A DNA stretch of 64,000 nt. Origin: Microbacterium sorbitolivorans. GTDB taxonomy: Bacteria > Actinomycetota > Actinomycetes > Actinomycetales > Microbacteriaceae. The stretch covers positions 59,356 to 123,355 of the forward strand of contig NZ_KZ848477.1 in NCBI RefSeq assembly GCF_003327285.1, given 5' to 3'. The number at the start of each line of letters is the position of its first letter. The first letter of the stretch is position 1. The notes under the pieces were generated by a model. The model did not search any database. It was given only the letters and a program-made list of their open reading frames with translations, and was not told the DNA's origin. A program made the position numbers and the translations under genes. Shown here one piece after another: positions 7,851 to 16,002 of the stretch.

Positions 7851-8899
7851 TTCTTCTTCCCTTCACGAAGGAGCAGCCACAGGAAGTACAGCCCGCCGAT
7901 CGAGACGGTGACGATGCCGACCGGCAGCGGGGAGTCGCGGTAGATGCGCTGGGCGACGACGTCGGCCAGCAGCAGGAGCAGCGCGCCGATGGCGGCGGTG
8001 GGGCCGAGCGCGAGGCCGTCCGAGCGCACGACGCGGCGCGCAATCTGCGGCGCGGCGAGCGCGATGAACGAGATCGGCCCGACCGACGCCGTGGCGAGCG
8101 CCGTGAGCCCAATGCCGATCACGATCGCGAACACCTGCACGAGCCGCACGTTCTGCCCGAGGGCGGTCGCGAACGGCACGCCGATCTGCATCAGCCGCAT
8201 CGGTCGGCTAAGCGCGAGGGCGCCGATCAGGAAGAGCACGGATCCGCCGAAGACGCCCCAGAACGTCGACCACGAGACGCCGGAGAGGTTGCCGGCACCC
8301 CAGAGGCTCGCCATGATGGCGTCTTCGACCGTGGCGGTGAGGAGGATCCAGACGTTGACCGACGCGAGCATCGCGCTCACGCCGATGCCGACGATGATGA
8401 GCCGCACGCCGCGCACGGCGCCGCGCTTCGACGAGAGGAAGAACACGACGAACGCCGTGACGACTCCGCCCGTGAACGCACCGGCCATCGTTTCGGCGGA
8501 TCCGCCGCCGAAGATCAGCATCACGATGAGGGCGCCCGCGTACGAGCCGGTCTGGAAACCGATGACGTCCGGGGATCCGAGCGGGTTGCCCGTGAGGTTC
8601 TGGAAGATCGCGCCGCTAATCGCGAGCGAGGCCCCCAGCAGCACCGCGATGAGCACGCGCGGCGCGCGCCACTCGAGCACGACCATCGAGGTGTACGAGT
8701 CGCCGCGCCCGATGAGGGCCTGGAAGGCCTCGGCCGGAGTGATCTGGGCCGAGCCCGTGAACACCCCGTAGACGGCGAGGGCTGCGATGGCGCTCCAGAT
8801 CGCCGCGCAGACGACGCTCGAGCGCACATCGGCGACGAAGAAGGGGCGCTGGCGCGGGCCGATGCGGTAGACCCTGCGCCCGAAATCGAGATCCGTCAT
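7847..8899 (-). CDS. Iron-siderophore ABC permease (FecCD family, FepG-like)
   Basis: About 350 residues with roughly ten membrane spans and the FecCD-family core (WRAPRVLIAVLLGASLAISGAIFQNLTGNPLGSPDVIG, VGPISFIALAAPQIAR). It forms the membrane channel with the product of 8905-9972. I used ATG 8899; a GTG at 8908 that overlaps the previous stop is an equally reasonable start and would add three residues. An N-terminal cytosolic stretch with RRVYRIGPRQRPFF precedes the first span. Confidence 0.93.
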   Translation of the reverse strand: MTDLDFGRRVYRIGPRQRPFFVADVRSSVVCAAIWSAIAALAVYGVFTGSAQITPAEAFQALIGRGDSYTSMVVLEWRAPRVLIAVLLGASLAISGAIFQNLTGNPLGSPDVIGFQTGSYAGALIVMLIFGGGSAETMAGAFTGGVVTAFVVFFLSSKRGAVRGVRLIIVGIGVSAMLASVNVWILLTATVEDAIMASLWGAGNLSGVSWSTFWGVFGGSVLFLIGALALSRPMRLMQIGVPFATALGQNVRLVQVFAIVIGIGLTALATASVGPISFIALAAPQIARRVVRSDGLALGPTAAIGALLLLLADVVAQRIYRDSPLPVGIVTVSIGGLYFLWLLLREGKKK

Positions 8900-8904
8900 C
8901 GCCG

Positions 8905-9972
8905 TCACATCTCCGCGACGCGGAAGCGCCGCACCATATAGATCAGCACGGGCGCGCCGATGAAGGCCGTCACGACGCCCACGGGCACCTCGCCGGCCGT
9001 GATGACGCGGCCGAGCACGTCGGCGAAGCCCATGACCGTCGGCGCGATGAGCGCCGAGTACGCGAGGATCCAGCCCTGGTGCGGGCCGACGATCATGCGC
9101 GCGAGGTGCGGGGCGAGCAGGCCGAGGAAGCCGATCGGGCCGGCCGCGGCGGTCGCGCCGCCCGCGAGCAGCGCGATCGCGACGAGCACGACGGTGCGGA
9201 TCCGGTTCGGGTGGGCGCCGAGCGCGACCGCCGACGCCTCCCCCAGCGCGAGCACGTTGAGCGAGCGCGCGCTGAGGAAGGCGATCACGAGGCCCGCCGC
9301 GATGAACGGCACGATCGCCATCGTCGCCTCGAGGGGCTGCGACGCCGTCGTGCCCGCCGACCAGCCGCGCAACTTCTCGAGCACGCGCGAGTTCGTCAGC
9401 AGCACGGCCGACGAGAAGCCCGACAGCACGGCGCCCAGCGCGACGCCCGAGAGCGTCATGCGCACGGGGTTGCCGCGCGCGGATCCGGTGTTGCCGATCA
9501 CGAACACGAGAACCGAGGTGACCATCGCACCCGCGAACGACCACCACATGTACTGCGAGATGTCGCCCACGCCGAAGAATGCCAGGCCCACGACGACCGC
9601 GAGCGAGGCGCCCGCGTTGACTCCGAGAATGCCGGGGTCGGTCATCGGGTTGCGCGTCACGGCTTGCATGAGCGTGCCGGCGACGCCGAGCGCCGCGCCC
9701 GCGACGATGATGAGCGCGGTGCGCGGCACCCGCGAGAACCAGATGGTCTGCGAGAGCGCGTCATCCGGATCCGGGTACAGCAGAAAGTGGGTCACGTCGC
9801 CCACCGCAATCGTGCGCGAGCCGACGAGCATGCTCGCCGCGAGCGCGATAGCGCACAGCGCGAAGAGCGGGACGAGCCCGACCCAGCGCCGCCGCGTCGG
9901 CGACCCCGGCGCGGCGGCGCCCGGATCCGCCGCCTGCGGGGCGGATCCGAGCGTTGCGGATTGCGAAGTCAT
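8905..9972 (-). CDS. Iron-siderophore ABC permease (FecCD family, FepD-like)
   Basis: A 355-residue FecCD-type permease with about ten spans. Family blocks are FSRVPRTALIIVAGAALGVAGTLMQAVTRNPMTDPGILG and GPIGFLGLLAPHLARMIVG. It pairs with the second permease, and the coding regions are separated by only a few bases or overlap. The N-terminal 30 residues are polar and rich in Ala/Pro/Gly, encoded partly by GGATCC-containing codons, which is usual for this genome rather than for the family. Confidence 0.93.
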   Translation of the reverse strand: MTSQSATLGSAPQAADPGAAAPGSPTRRRWVGLVPLFALCAIALAASMLVGSRTIAVGDVTHFLLYPDPDDALSQTIWFSRVPRTALIIVAGAALGVAGTLMQAVTRNPMTDPGILGVNAGASLAVVVGLAFFGVGDISQYMWWSFAGAMVTSVLVFVIGNTGSARGNPVRMTLSGVALGAVLSGFSSAVLLTNSRVLEKLRGWSAGTTASQPLEATMAIVPFIAAGLVIAFLSARSLNVLALGEASAVALGAHPNRIRTVVLVAIALLAGGATAAAGPIGFLGLLAPHLARMIVGPHQGWILAYSALIAPTVMGFADVLGRVITAGEVPVGVVTAFIGAPVLIYMVRRFRVAEM

Positions 9973-9979
9973 CCGGGGG

Positions 9980-10885
9980 TCAGGCGACCTTGGCCGACGA
10001 GGTGACGAGGCCCGTGACCTCGTTCAGCCAGGCGGCGTAGGCGGTCGCCGTCATGGCGCCCTTCGAGCTCCAGGCACCGAGCTGGCCCGCCTCGACGGCC
10101 GGGAGCACGTCCCACAGCTCGGTCGAGAAGGCGAAGTCGTCGTTGTAGCCCTCGATGAGCAGAATGTCGGCGGGGTACGTCGACGCGTCCTCCCACGCGA
10201 CCTGGCCCCACGGGTTGCCCGTCTCGGGTGCGTCGGCGCCGACGATCGTCGCGCCGAGCTCCTCGAGCAGCGTCGCCTGCGCGAAGCCGACGCCCGTGTA
10301 GAGCATCTCCTTTGTCGGGCTCGTGAGCATGATGTTGACGTCGTTGGCGGCCAGCGCCTCGCTCAGGGCGGCCTTCGCGTCGGCGAGGGCGGTGTCGGAC
10401 TGCTCGACCGCCTCGGCCTCGACGTCGGCGCCGAACGACGCGGCGATCTCGCGGGTGTCGGCGATGCGGCTATCGATCGTGTCGCCCGACGGCAGCGGCA
10501 CGAACGAGGCGACGCGGGTGATCTGCGCGTTCACGTCCTCGTCAAACCACGACCAGCCGGCCTCGGTGCCCTGGCCGACGATCGCGTCGGGGCGCAGCTC
10601 TGCGAGCTTCTCGACGTCGATCTCGCCGTCCTTGCCGACGAAGTCGATGCCCGAGATGTCGGCGTCGCCCATCACGAACGGGTTGTCGCACTCGTAGCCG
10701 AAGAGGGCGACGGGCTCGATGCCGTACTCGTGCAGCGAGCTGTAGGCATAGCAGTCCATGACGATGTTCTCGGCGCCGTCCTTCTCGGTGCCTCCCGCGG
10801 CGGGCTCTTCCGCCGCTTGCGCACACCCGGTCAGGAGGAGGGCGGAGGCTGCAACGATCGCGGCAAGGGAGGAACTACGGCGCAC
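9980..10885 (-). CDS. Siderophore-binding lipoprotein of the iron ABC importer
   Basis: The 301-residue product starts with a lipoprotein signal (MRRSSSLAAIVAASALLLTGC) whose lipobox LTGC would anchor it to the outer face of the membrane. The mature part is a class III periplasmic-binding fold: LAELRPDAIVGQG is the conserved 'peripl_BP_2' strand, and acidic residues in the hinge helix are present. It captures ferric siderophores or haem-like iron complexes and delivers them to the two permeases. It is the first gene of the operon, directly behind the DtxR-like operator. Confidence 0.93.
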   Translation of the reverse strand: MRRSSSLAAIVAASALLLTGCAQAAEEPAAGGTEKDGAENIVMDCYAYSSLHEYGIEPVALFGYECDNPFVMGDADISGIDFVGKDGEIDVEKLAELRPDAIVGQGTEAGWSWFDEDVNAQITRVASFVPLPSGDTIDSRIADTREIAASFGADVEAEAVEQSDTALADAKAALSEALAANDVNIMLTSPTKEMLYTGVGFAQATLLEELGATIVGADAPETGNPWGQVAWEDASTYPADILLIEGYNDDFAFSTELWDVLPAVEAGQLGAWSSKGAMTATAYAAWLNEVTGLVTSSAKVA

Positions 10886-10937
10886 GGGAATACCAATCTC
10901 TCGGAGAACACAAACGCTGCGACTCTACAGAGATTGG

Positions 10938-10956
10938 TAAGGCTAGGCAACCCTAA
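10938..10956. promoter_or_regulatory. Putative DtxR/IdeR operator before the iron-uptake operon
   Basis: The minus strand reads TTAGGGTTGCCTAGCCTTA, matching about 15 of 19 positions of the actinobacterial iron box TWAGGTTAGSCTAACCTWA. It sits about 53 bases before the lipoprotein gene start at 10885, a usual position for iron-dependent repression. It overlaps the stop codon of the upstream DUF1275 gene. Confidence 0.8.
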
Positions 10957-11600
10957 TGTAGTTTTCGGTGCCGCGAGGTGACGATCAAGACCGCGAGCGC
11001 CGCGAGGATCCCCGCCGCCGCGAACAGCGACAGCGCCGTGCCGAGCCGGTGCGCCGCGGCGCCCGCGACGGCGCCCAACGCGAGCGCGCCCCAGAGCAGG
11101 AGCGGACGATGCCACGCGGTGTGGGATCCGCCCGTGACGAGCGCTGCGAGCGCGAGGCCGAGGCTCACGAGCGTGCCCGTCGCGTACGTGATCGCGATGC
11201 GGGCGCGACCGTCGGCGAGATAGAGCGTGTTGATGGCGCCCATAACCATCGAGACGAGGCCGTAATTCCATGCGGATCCAGCGCCCGCGAGATCGAGGAC
11301 GGCGACGGCGACGAGCGCGACCGCCGCTCCCCCGACGACGAACGGGTGGTGGTCGCGCGTGCGCGCGGCGGCGACGCCCGCGATCGTGACGCCGACGACG
11401 AAGGCGACGATCAGGTACACCGACAGGATCGCAACGTGGGCGTGACCTGCGAAGACGTCGACGCCCGCCTGCGTCGAGTTGCCGCTCATGAACGAGACGA
11501 ACAGGCCACCGGTCTCGATGAATCCGATCGCGTCGACGAAGCCCGCGATGAGGGCGAGGCAACTCGAGAGGAGCAGGCCGCGCTTCGTGGCGTGCTTCAA
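10953..11600 (-). CDS. DUF1275 (YoaK family) membrane protein
   Basis: A 215-residue integral membrane protein with about six spans. The family signature is CLALIAGFVDAIGFIETGGLFVSFMSGNSTQAG near the N-terminus, with a conserved NTLYL motif mid-protein. DUF1275 proteins are small transporters of unknown substrate; the name reflects only the domain. The start is a TTG (11600) preceded by a GGGAG-like ribosome site. Its stop lies inside the iron box of the next operon, so it is in line with, but probably regulated apart from, the siderophore genes. Confidence 0.87.
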   Translation of the reverse strand: MKHATKRGLLLSSCLALIAGFVDAIGFIETGGLFVSFMSGNSTQAGVDVFAGHAHVAILSVYLIVAFVVGVTIAGVAAARTRDHHPFVVGGAAVALVAVAVLDLAGAGSAWNYGLVSMVMGAINTLYLADGRARIAITYATGTLVSLGLALAALVTGGSHTAWHRPLLLWGALALGAVAGAAAHRLGTALSLFAAAGILAALAVLIVTSRHRKLH

Positions 11601-11630
11601 GGGCTGCGGCTCCCAGTTCCTTAAACGACG

Positions 11631-11677
11631 ACGTCCCCGGATCCGCTTCGCTTTTCAGCGAATGGATTCGGGGACGT
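11631..11677. terminator. Terminator-like hairpin after the two tRNA genes
   Basis: ACGTCCCCGGATCCGCTTCG pairs with CGAATGGATTCGGGGACGT across a loop containing TTTT. It lies between the DUF1275 start and tRNA-Met, downstream of the tRNAs on the minus strand. It has no long U run, so the terminator role is only likely. Confidence 0.6.
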
Positions 11678-11693
11678 GGATCATACTGATCTG

Positions 11694-11767
11694 TAGCAGG
11701 AGCGGGGCTTGAACCCGCGACCTCACGATTATGAGTCGTGCGCTCTCACCAACTGAGCTACCCTGCC
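11694..11767 (-). tRNA. tRNA-Met (CAT), elongator type
   Basis: The minus strand folds as a 74-base cloverleaf: acceptor starting GGCAGGG, D arm AGCTCAGTTGGTGAGAGC, anticodon arm CGACTCATAATCG with anticodon CAT, and T arm CGGGTTCAAGCCCCG. The D-arm and anticodon-arm features resemble elongator rather than initiator tRNA. CCA is not encoded. It is followed on the same strand by a terminator-like hairpin and preceded by tRNA-Thr 23 bases away. Confidence 0.93.
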
Positions 11768-11790
11768 GCAAAACGACTATTCTCGTTTCG

Positions 11791-11862
<72 letters not shown>

Positions 11863-11947
11863 GTTTCCTGCGAAGCAGGCAACTAGAAAATCATAACAAC
11901 GACGTGACGTTCTTTTCAAAACGGCGTGTCGCCCGGGCGTTGCGCCT

Positions 11948-12982
11948 TTAGAAGTCGGTGAAGTCCTGGCCGAGGAGCTCGGTCTCGAGCGCCTCCTGCG
12001 CGGTCTTCTCTTCCTTCGAGTAGTGAGTGCCGGCGTACTTCTCGAGCCACGGCTGCGGGTCGACCGCGACGCCGTTGTACCGGATCTCGAAGTGCGTGTG
12101 AGCACCCGTCGAGCGGCCCGTGTTGCCGGTCTGACCGATGACATCGCCCACGTGGACCATGTCGCCGACCTGAACGGTCATCGAACCGTTGATCATGTGC
12201 GCGTAGTGACTCTCGACGATCTCGCCGTCGATCACGTGCTGGATGCGGATGCTGACGCCGTATGCGCCGCCCGCCTCCGTCGCCTCGGTGACAACACCGT
12301 CGGCGATCGCCTGGATCGGCGCACCAAGGCCAGGCGTGAAGTCGATGCCTTCGTGCAGGCGGCCCCAGCGCGCACCGAAGCCCGAGCTCATGCTCGTGCC
12401 GATCGCGAAGGGGTACTGGATGTCTGCCGTGACGTCGTTCTCGAAGAACGCGCCGGCGGTGTTCACGCCGGCAACCGCCGCGAGGTTCTGGTACGTCGAG
12501 GCCTCGTAGCCGCTGACCTGCGTGAGCGGCTCGGACTCGGTCGAGGATCCGGCGACGTAGCCCTGGAGCTGCTGCTCGGCGGCGACCTCGGTGGCCTCGG
12601 TCGTTACGGGCGCTGCCTCTTCGGCCTCGGCCGTCGCGGGGGCCACAAACGGAAGAGCCACGCCGACGATGATCGCGGTGATGGCTCCGGCCGCGGCGAC
12701 CGATGCGGTGGCGGCGGCAAACTTGCGGAAGGGCGTACCGAGGTGCTTGCTCTTGGTCTTGCTCGTCTTGTTGACCTCGCGCTGCTGTGCAGAGATCGAG
12801 CGGCGCGTGACCGGCTGCTGGGCGTTGCTGAAGTTCAGTGCCGCGGCGGCAGCGGCGAACTCGTCGCTCGCTACAGAGTTGCTGTCGCCGGACACCGGTG
12901 TCGCCGCGATGCGGCGCGAGCGGCGCAGAGGCAGCTCGGGAGCGGTGTTATCGGAGGTCACGCACGCACTTTCGTCCAGCAC
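11948..12982 (-). CDS. M23-family peptidase (murein hydrolase, LytM type)
   Basis: A zinc endopeptidase expected to cut peptidoglycan cross-bridges outside the cell. The C-terminal half has the M23 motifs: HEGIDFTPGLGAPI (HxxxD), SHYAHM and GAHTHFEI (HxH), which supply the zinc ligands. An N-terminal region rich in Arg, Ala and Glu precedes a membrane anchor (AAATASVAAAGAITAIIVGVALPFV, about residues 90-115), so the protein is anchored rather than released unless cleaved. Two GTG codons (12982 and 12961) are plausible starts. Its upstream region contains a direct repeat resembling an MtrA site (13033-13048), which fits control of wall enzymes by MtrAB. Confidence 0.92.
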   Translation of the reverse strand: MLDESACVTSDNTAPELPLRRSRRIAATPVSGDSNSVASDEFAAAAAALNFSNAQQPVTRRSISAQQREVNKTSKTKSKHLGTPFRKFAAATASVAAAGAITAIIVGVALPFVAPATAEAEEAAPVTTEATEVAAEQQLQGYVAGSSTESEPLTQVSGYEASTYQNLAAVAGVNTAGAFFENDVTADIQYPFAIGTSMSSGFGARWGRLHEGIDFTPGLGAPIQAIADGVVTEATEAGGAYGVSIRIQHVIDGEIVESHYAHMINGSMTVQVGDMVHVGDVIGQTGNTGRSTGAHTHFEIRYNGVAVDPQPWLEKYAGTHYSKEEKTAQEALETELLGQDFTDF

Positions 12983-13032
12983 CCAGATGGGCTTCGGTCA
13001 AGATGAAGAGCTCGTCTTGCCGGGGGAGCAAA

Positions 13033-13048
13033 GTAACGAACAGGTAAC
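13033..13048. promoter_or_regulatory. Possible MtrA-type direct repeat upstream of the M23 gene
   Basis: GTAAC at 13033-13037 and again at 13044-13048 form a direct repeat with an 11-base period. MtrA of actinobacteria binds similar repeats in front of M23 and NlpC/P60 wall-hydrolase genes. The position, 50-90 bases before the gene, supports the call; the match is short and may be chance. Confidence 0.4.
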
Positions 13049-13085
13049 TACGTTACGCGATCTTCACTGAAAAGGCGAGGCGAGA

Positions 13086-13868
13086 TCACTCAGCTTCCAC
13101 CAGATCCGCGATTTTCCGGGCCAAAACGGGGTGTGCGGCGACCGTCATTTTCCGCCCGAAGGCGTCTCCGTCGAGGGTGAGCACCGCTCCCCCGGCCTCC
13201 GCGACGATGAGCGTTCCGGCCGCGATGTCCCAGGGCTTCAGCCCCCGCTCGAAGTAGGCGTCGAGTCGCCCCGCCGCGACGTAACCGAGGTCGATCGACG
13301 CCGCGCCGATGCGGCGCACGTCGCGCGCGATGGGCATGACGCGCTCGACCGTCGCGATGTCGCCCGCGTGGGTGGCGGGGTCGTAGCCGAAGCCCGTGGC
13401 GATGAGGGCGCCGGCAGGGTGCTCGGCCGCAACCTGCAGGCGGGTTTGTGCTCCGTCGACCTCGAGGTACGCGCCCTCGCCCTGCGCCGCGACGAAGGTC
13501 TCGCCGAGCATGGGTGCGTGCACGACGCCCGCGAGCTGCTCGGATCCGCGCACCGCCGCGATGCTCACCGCGTAGCTCGGCATGCCCGAGGCGTAGTTGA
13601 CGGTGCCGTCGATCGGATCCACGATCCACGTCACGCCCGACGTGCCCGCCGTCGCGTCGGACTCCTCGCCCAGGAAGCCGTCGTCCGGACGCGCGACCGC
13701 GAGGCGCTCGCGGATGAGCGCCTCGACCTCGCGGTCGGCCTCGGTCACGATGTCGGCGAGGGTCGACTTGCTGCCGGCGATGCTCACGCCCTCCGCGCGG
13801 CGCCTGCGAGCGAGCTCGCCCGCCTCGTGCGCGATGTCCCGGGCAAGATCCAACAGCTGGGTGGTCAT
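13086..13868 (-). CDS. Inositol-monophosphatase-family phosphatase
   Basis: A 260-residue member of the Mg-dependent IMPase family, which hydrolyses myo-inositol-1-phosphate, histidinol phosphate or related esters. Metal-binding motifs are visible: GFLGEES (GEE), WIVDPIDGTVNY, and LKPWDIAAGTLIVAEAGG at the C-terminus. ATG 13868 is chosen because the longer upstream frame runs through the tandem repeats at 13910-14270. Histidinol-phosphatase (HisN) and SuhB-like function cannot be separated by eye. Confidence 0.91.
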   Translation of the reverse strand: MTTQLLDLARDIAHEAGELARRRRAEGVSIAGSKSTLADIVTEADREVEALIRERLAVARPDDGFLGEESDATAGTSGVTWIVDPIDGTVNYASGMPSYAVSIAAVRGSEQLAGVVHAPMLGETFVAAQGEGAYLEVDGAQTRLQVAAEHPAGALIATGFGYDPATHAGDIATVERVMPIARDVRRIGAASIDLGYVAAGRLDAYFERGLKPWDIAAGTLIVAEAGGAVLTLDGDAFGRKMTVAAHPVLARKIADLVEAE

Positions 13869-13909
13869 GGGGCCACGGTACCCGCCCGCGGGTGTGGGGT
13901 CGGGGAATT

Positions 13910-14270
13910 CGTGCCACGCAGGGGTGGTGCGCGCACGAGACTCGGAGAAATCACGAGAATCGGACCCCTGGGGCCAGAACCTCCGAGTCTCGTGATTCTT
14001 CCGAGTTCCGTGACGTGAGGCTCGGGGGATCCGTGCCTCGCGGGGGCGGCGCGGACACAAACCTCGGAGAAATCACGAGAATCGGACCCCTGGGGCGAAA
14101 ACCTCCGAGCCTCGTGATTCTTCCGACTTCTGTGACGTGAGACTCGGGGGATCCGTGCCTCGCGGGGGCGGCGCGGACACAAACCTCGGAGAAATCACGA
14201 GAATCGGCCCCCTGGAGCGAAAACCTCCGAGCCTCGTGATTCTTCCGAGTTCTGTGACGTGAACACACGT
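13910..14270. repeat. Three 122-base tandem repeats, each with an internal palindrome (family C)
   Basis: Units begin near 13910, 14032 and 14154, an exact 122-base period. Each holds an inverted pair CGGAGAAATCACGAG and CTCGTGATTCTTCCG. Units 2 and 3 are nearly identical; unit 1 is more diverged. No protein is conserved across the copies. The block separates the IMPase gene's upstream side from the family B repeat at 14324. Confidence 0.85.
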
Positions 14271-14323
14271 ACACGCACGCGATTCGCCCGCTTCAAGCCC
14301 CACGGATCCACCCCCTCCCGCCC

Positions 14324-14396
14324 CGCGAGATCGCACTCATCTCGCGAGATCGCACTGAAATGAGTGCGACCTCGCGAAAACAATGCGACCTCGCGG
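14324..14396. repeat. Family B repeat (CGCGAGATCGCACT-type words)
   Basis: Two CGCGAGATCGCACT words are followed by two copies of the complement, TGCGACCTCGCG, giving a symmetrical block. The same words recur at 15738-15937, 36104-36830 and inside the HNH gene near 44325-44502. Confidence 0.8.
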
Positions 14397-14450
14397 AGTG
14401 GGATGGGTGCGGGGCGGGGCGGGAATGGGGCAAGGGCGGGCGCGGACAGC

Positions 14451-14486
14451 GGAACGCCCCGCCTCCCGGGGGAGGCGGGGCGTTCC
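14451..14486. terminator. GC-rich hairpin ending the 15430-14501 gene
   Basis: GGAACGCCCCGCCTCCC pairs with GGGAGGCGGGGCGTTCC in a 17-base stem. It lies just past the stop at 14501. A nearly identical stem ends rplQ (15957-15993). There is no T run, as is common in actinobacterial terminators. Confidence 0.7.
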
Positions 14487-14500
14487 GGGGGGGGGATCGC

Positions 14501-15430
14501 TTAGAGCGGCGGGTGCGGGGCGCCCGCCGGCGGATCCTGCGAGAGGGATCCAGGGATCCCGGAGGTCGGCTGCGCGGATCCGGCGGCCCCGAACGGGTCG
14601 AGGTGCTGCTGGCGCGTGAAAGCCGGATCCGGCTGGTGCGCGGCCGGCTGCGGACCGAAGGAACGGGATCCGGGCGACGGGACTCCGGTGCGCTGCGCCT
14701 CGAAGTCGGGCTGGCCGTTGGGGAGCATGGGAAGCGGCGTCACTCCGTCGCCGTACGTCGGCCACGGAAGCGCCGCCTGCGCCGCGGGGCGCGAGGCCGC
14801 GGCCGCGCGGGGCGTGCGCGGGGCGAACATCGCGGTCACGAGCGGCACAAGCGCCGTTCCGACGGCGGCGAGGATCGCGAGGGCAACCATGACGCGCCCG
14901 TAGAGCGGCGGGTAGTCGTGGGGGTAGACGAGCGGGATCAGCGCGGTCACCAGGAGCGCCAACACGAGGCCCGTCGTCACCAGCACGAGGCTGCGCGTGA
15001 ACGTCGTCACGTACCGGGCGTGTGCACGCCAGATCAGGCGCTGGTGCAGGAGCGCGAGCTGGACGTATACGACAACGAGGATGAAGTTCCAGAACTTGTA
15101 CGCGCCGCCGAATCCGTAATCGAAGTCGAACGCCTCGTTCGGCACCCAGATGAGGAAGATGCCCGCGAGGAGGATCAGGATCCACGCTGCCATGCTCGCG
15201 GGGATGAGCCACGCGGGGCGGTTCGGTGCGAGGTACGAGTCTCCGAGCGCCACTCCCGCGAAGCCTGCGAGCAGCAGGATCGTCAGGAACGCCTTCGGGA
15301 TCACGTCGCCGCTAGGCGTGAACAGCACCCAGTAGACGCAGATAAAGGCGCCGGCGATGAGCGCGACGATCGCAACCCACATCACGCCCTTGAGGAGCTT
15401 CGGGATGTCTGACTTCGGTGATGACGACAT
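14501..15430 (-). CDS. Multi-span membrane protein with a Pro/Gly-rich tail, function unknown
   Basis: A 309-residue protein I do not recognise. About six to seven hydrophobic segments (VMWVAIVALIAGAFICVYW, AFLTILLLAGFAGVALG, WILILLAGIFLIWV, FWNFILVVVYVQLALL, VLVTTGLVLALLVTAL, VMVALAILAAVGTALVPLV) are followed by about 90 residues rich in Ala, Pro, Gln and Gly. The tail contains several Gly-Ser/Asp-Pro pairs coded by GGATCC. ATG 15430 is used; the frame upstream is repeat sequence. It stands alone between tRNA-Tyr and the family C repeats. Confidence 0.8.
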   Translation of the reverse strand: MSSSPKSDIPKLLKGVMWVAIVALIAGAFICVYWVLFTPSGDVIPKAFLTILLLAGFAGVALGDSYLAPNRPAWLIPASMAAWILILLAGIFLIWVPNEAFDFDYGFGGAYKFWNFILVVVYVQLALLHQRLIWRAHARYVTTFTRSLVLVTTGLVLALLVTALIPLVYPHDYPPLYGRVMVALAILAAVGTALVPLVTAMFAPRTPRAAAASRPAAQAALPWPTYGDGVTPLPMLPNGQPDFEAQRTGVPSPGSRSFGPQPAAHQPDPAFTRQQHLDPFGAAGSAQPTSGIPGSLSQDPPAGAPHPPL

Positions 15431-15503
15431 GCACTCATCCTGGCACGTAGCTGGCACGGAGTCAGGAAGAAGGCGGATCTGTGGATAACTCTTGGTAACG
15501 CAG

Positions 15504-15530
15504 AAGGCCCGGTCGCAGTGACCGGGCCTT
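15504..15530 (-). terminator. Intrinsic-type hairpin after tRNA-Tyr
   Basis: AAGGCCCGGTC pairs with GACCGGGCCTT in an 11-base stem just past the 3' end of tRNA-Tyr on the minus strand, followed by a short pyrimidine run. It likely ends the tRNA transcript. Confidence 0.75.
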
Positions 15531-15537
15531 CCCAACG

Positions 15538-15619
15538 TGGCAAGTGAGGGATTCGAACCCCCGAAGTCGATGACGGCTGATTTACAGTCAGCTCCCTTTG
15601 GCCGCTCGGGCAACTTGCC
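15538..15619 (-). tRNA. tRNA-Tyr (GTA)
   Basis: An 82-base cloverleaf with a long variable arm, as expected for tRNA-Tyr: acceptor GGCAAGT, anticodon arm CTGACTGTAAATCAG with anticodon GTA, T arm GGGGGTTCGAATCCCTC. CCA is not encoded. Confidence 0.94.
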
Positions 15620-15737
15620 ATATGCGCACCCGTCCGACTTTTCCAGACGACCGGAGGCGCAAGCAACAATACTACGCAGGATGACGCACGAGGAGAAATC
15701 GGCGCCACCCCCGGGCGCGCCACGCCCTCCCCCTCCC

Positions 15738-15937
15738 CGCGAGATCTCACTCTTTTCGCGAGGTCGCACTGAATTCGATGCGATCTCGCGAGAAGAGTGC
15801 GATCTCGCGGGGTGGGACCAGAAAAGAGTGCGATCTCGCGGGGTGGGACCAGAAAAGAGTGCGACCTCGCGGGGATGCGACCAGAAAAGAATGCGACCTC
15901 GCGGGGGTGGGACCAGAAAAGAATGCGACCTCGCGGG
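15738..15937. repeat. Family B repeat array
   Basis: The block starts with CGCGAGATCTCACTC and CGCGAGGTCGCACTG, then continues as tandem units of about 31 bases, each with TGCGATCTCGCGGGG or TGCGACCTCGCGGGG followed by GACCAGAAAAGA. About five units are visible. It lies beyond the rplQ terminator, in the space before tRNA-Tyr. Spacing is too short and variable for a CRISPR. Confidence 0.85.
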
Positions 15938-15956
15938 AAAGGGGGGGCGGGACGGC

Positions 15957-15993
15957 GGAACGCCCCGCCTCCCAGTGGGGGGCGGGGCGTTCC
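15957..15993. terminator. Terminator hairpin of the rpsK-rpoA-rplQ unit
   Basis: GGAACGCCCCGCCTCCC pairs with GGGCGGGGCGTTCC immediately after the rplQ stop. It shares its stem sequence with the hairpin at 14451-14486. Confidence 0.75.
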
Positions 15994-16002
15994 GGGCGAT
16001 AC

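Noticed and set aside
12983..13085. ydaO/c-di-AMP riboswitch before the M23 gene
   Set aside because: The region is too short and lacks the conserved cores; only a short inverted repeat (CAAGATGA/TCGTCTTG) is present.
15738..15937. Family B array as a CRISPR
   Set aside because: Spacers are only about 10-20 bases, themselves repeated (GACCAGAAAAGA), and no cas genes are near.
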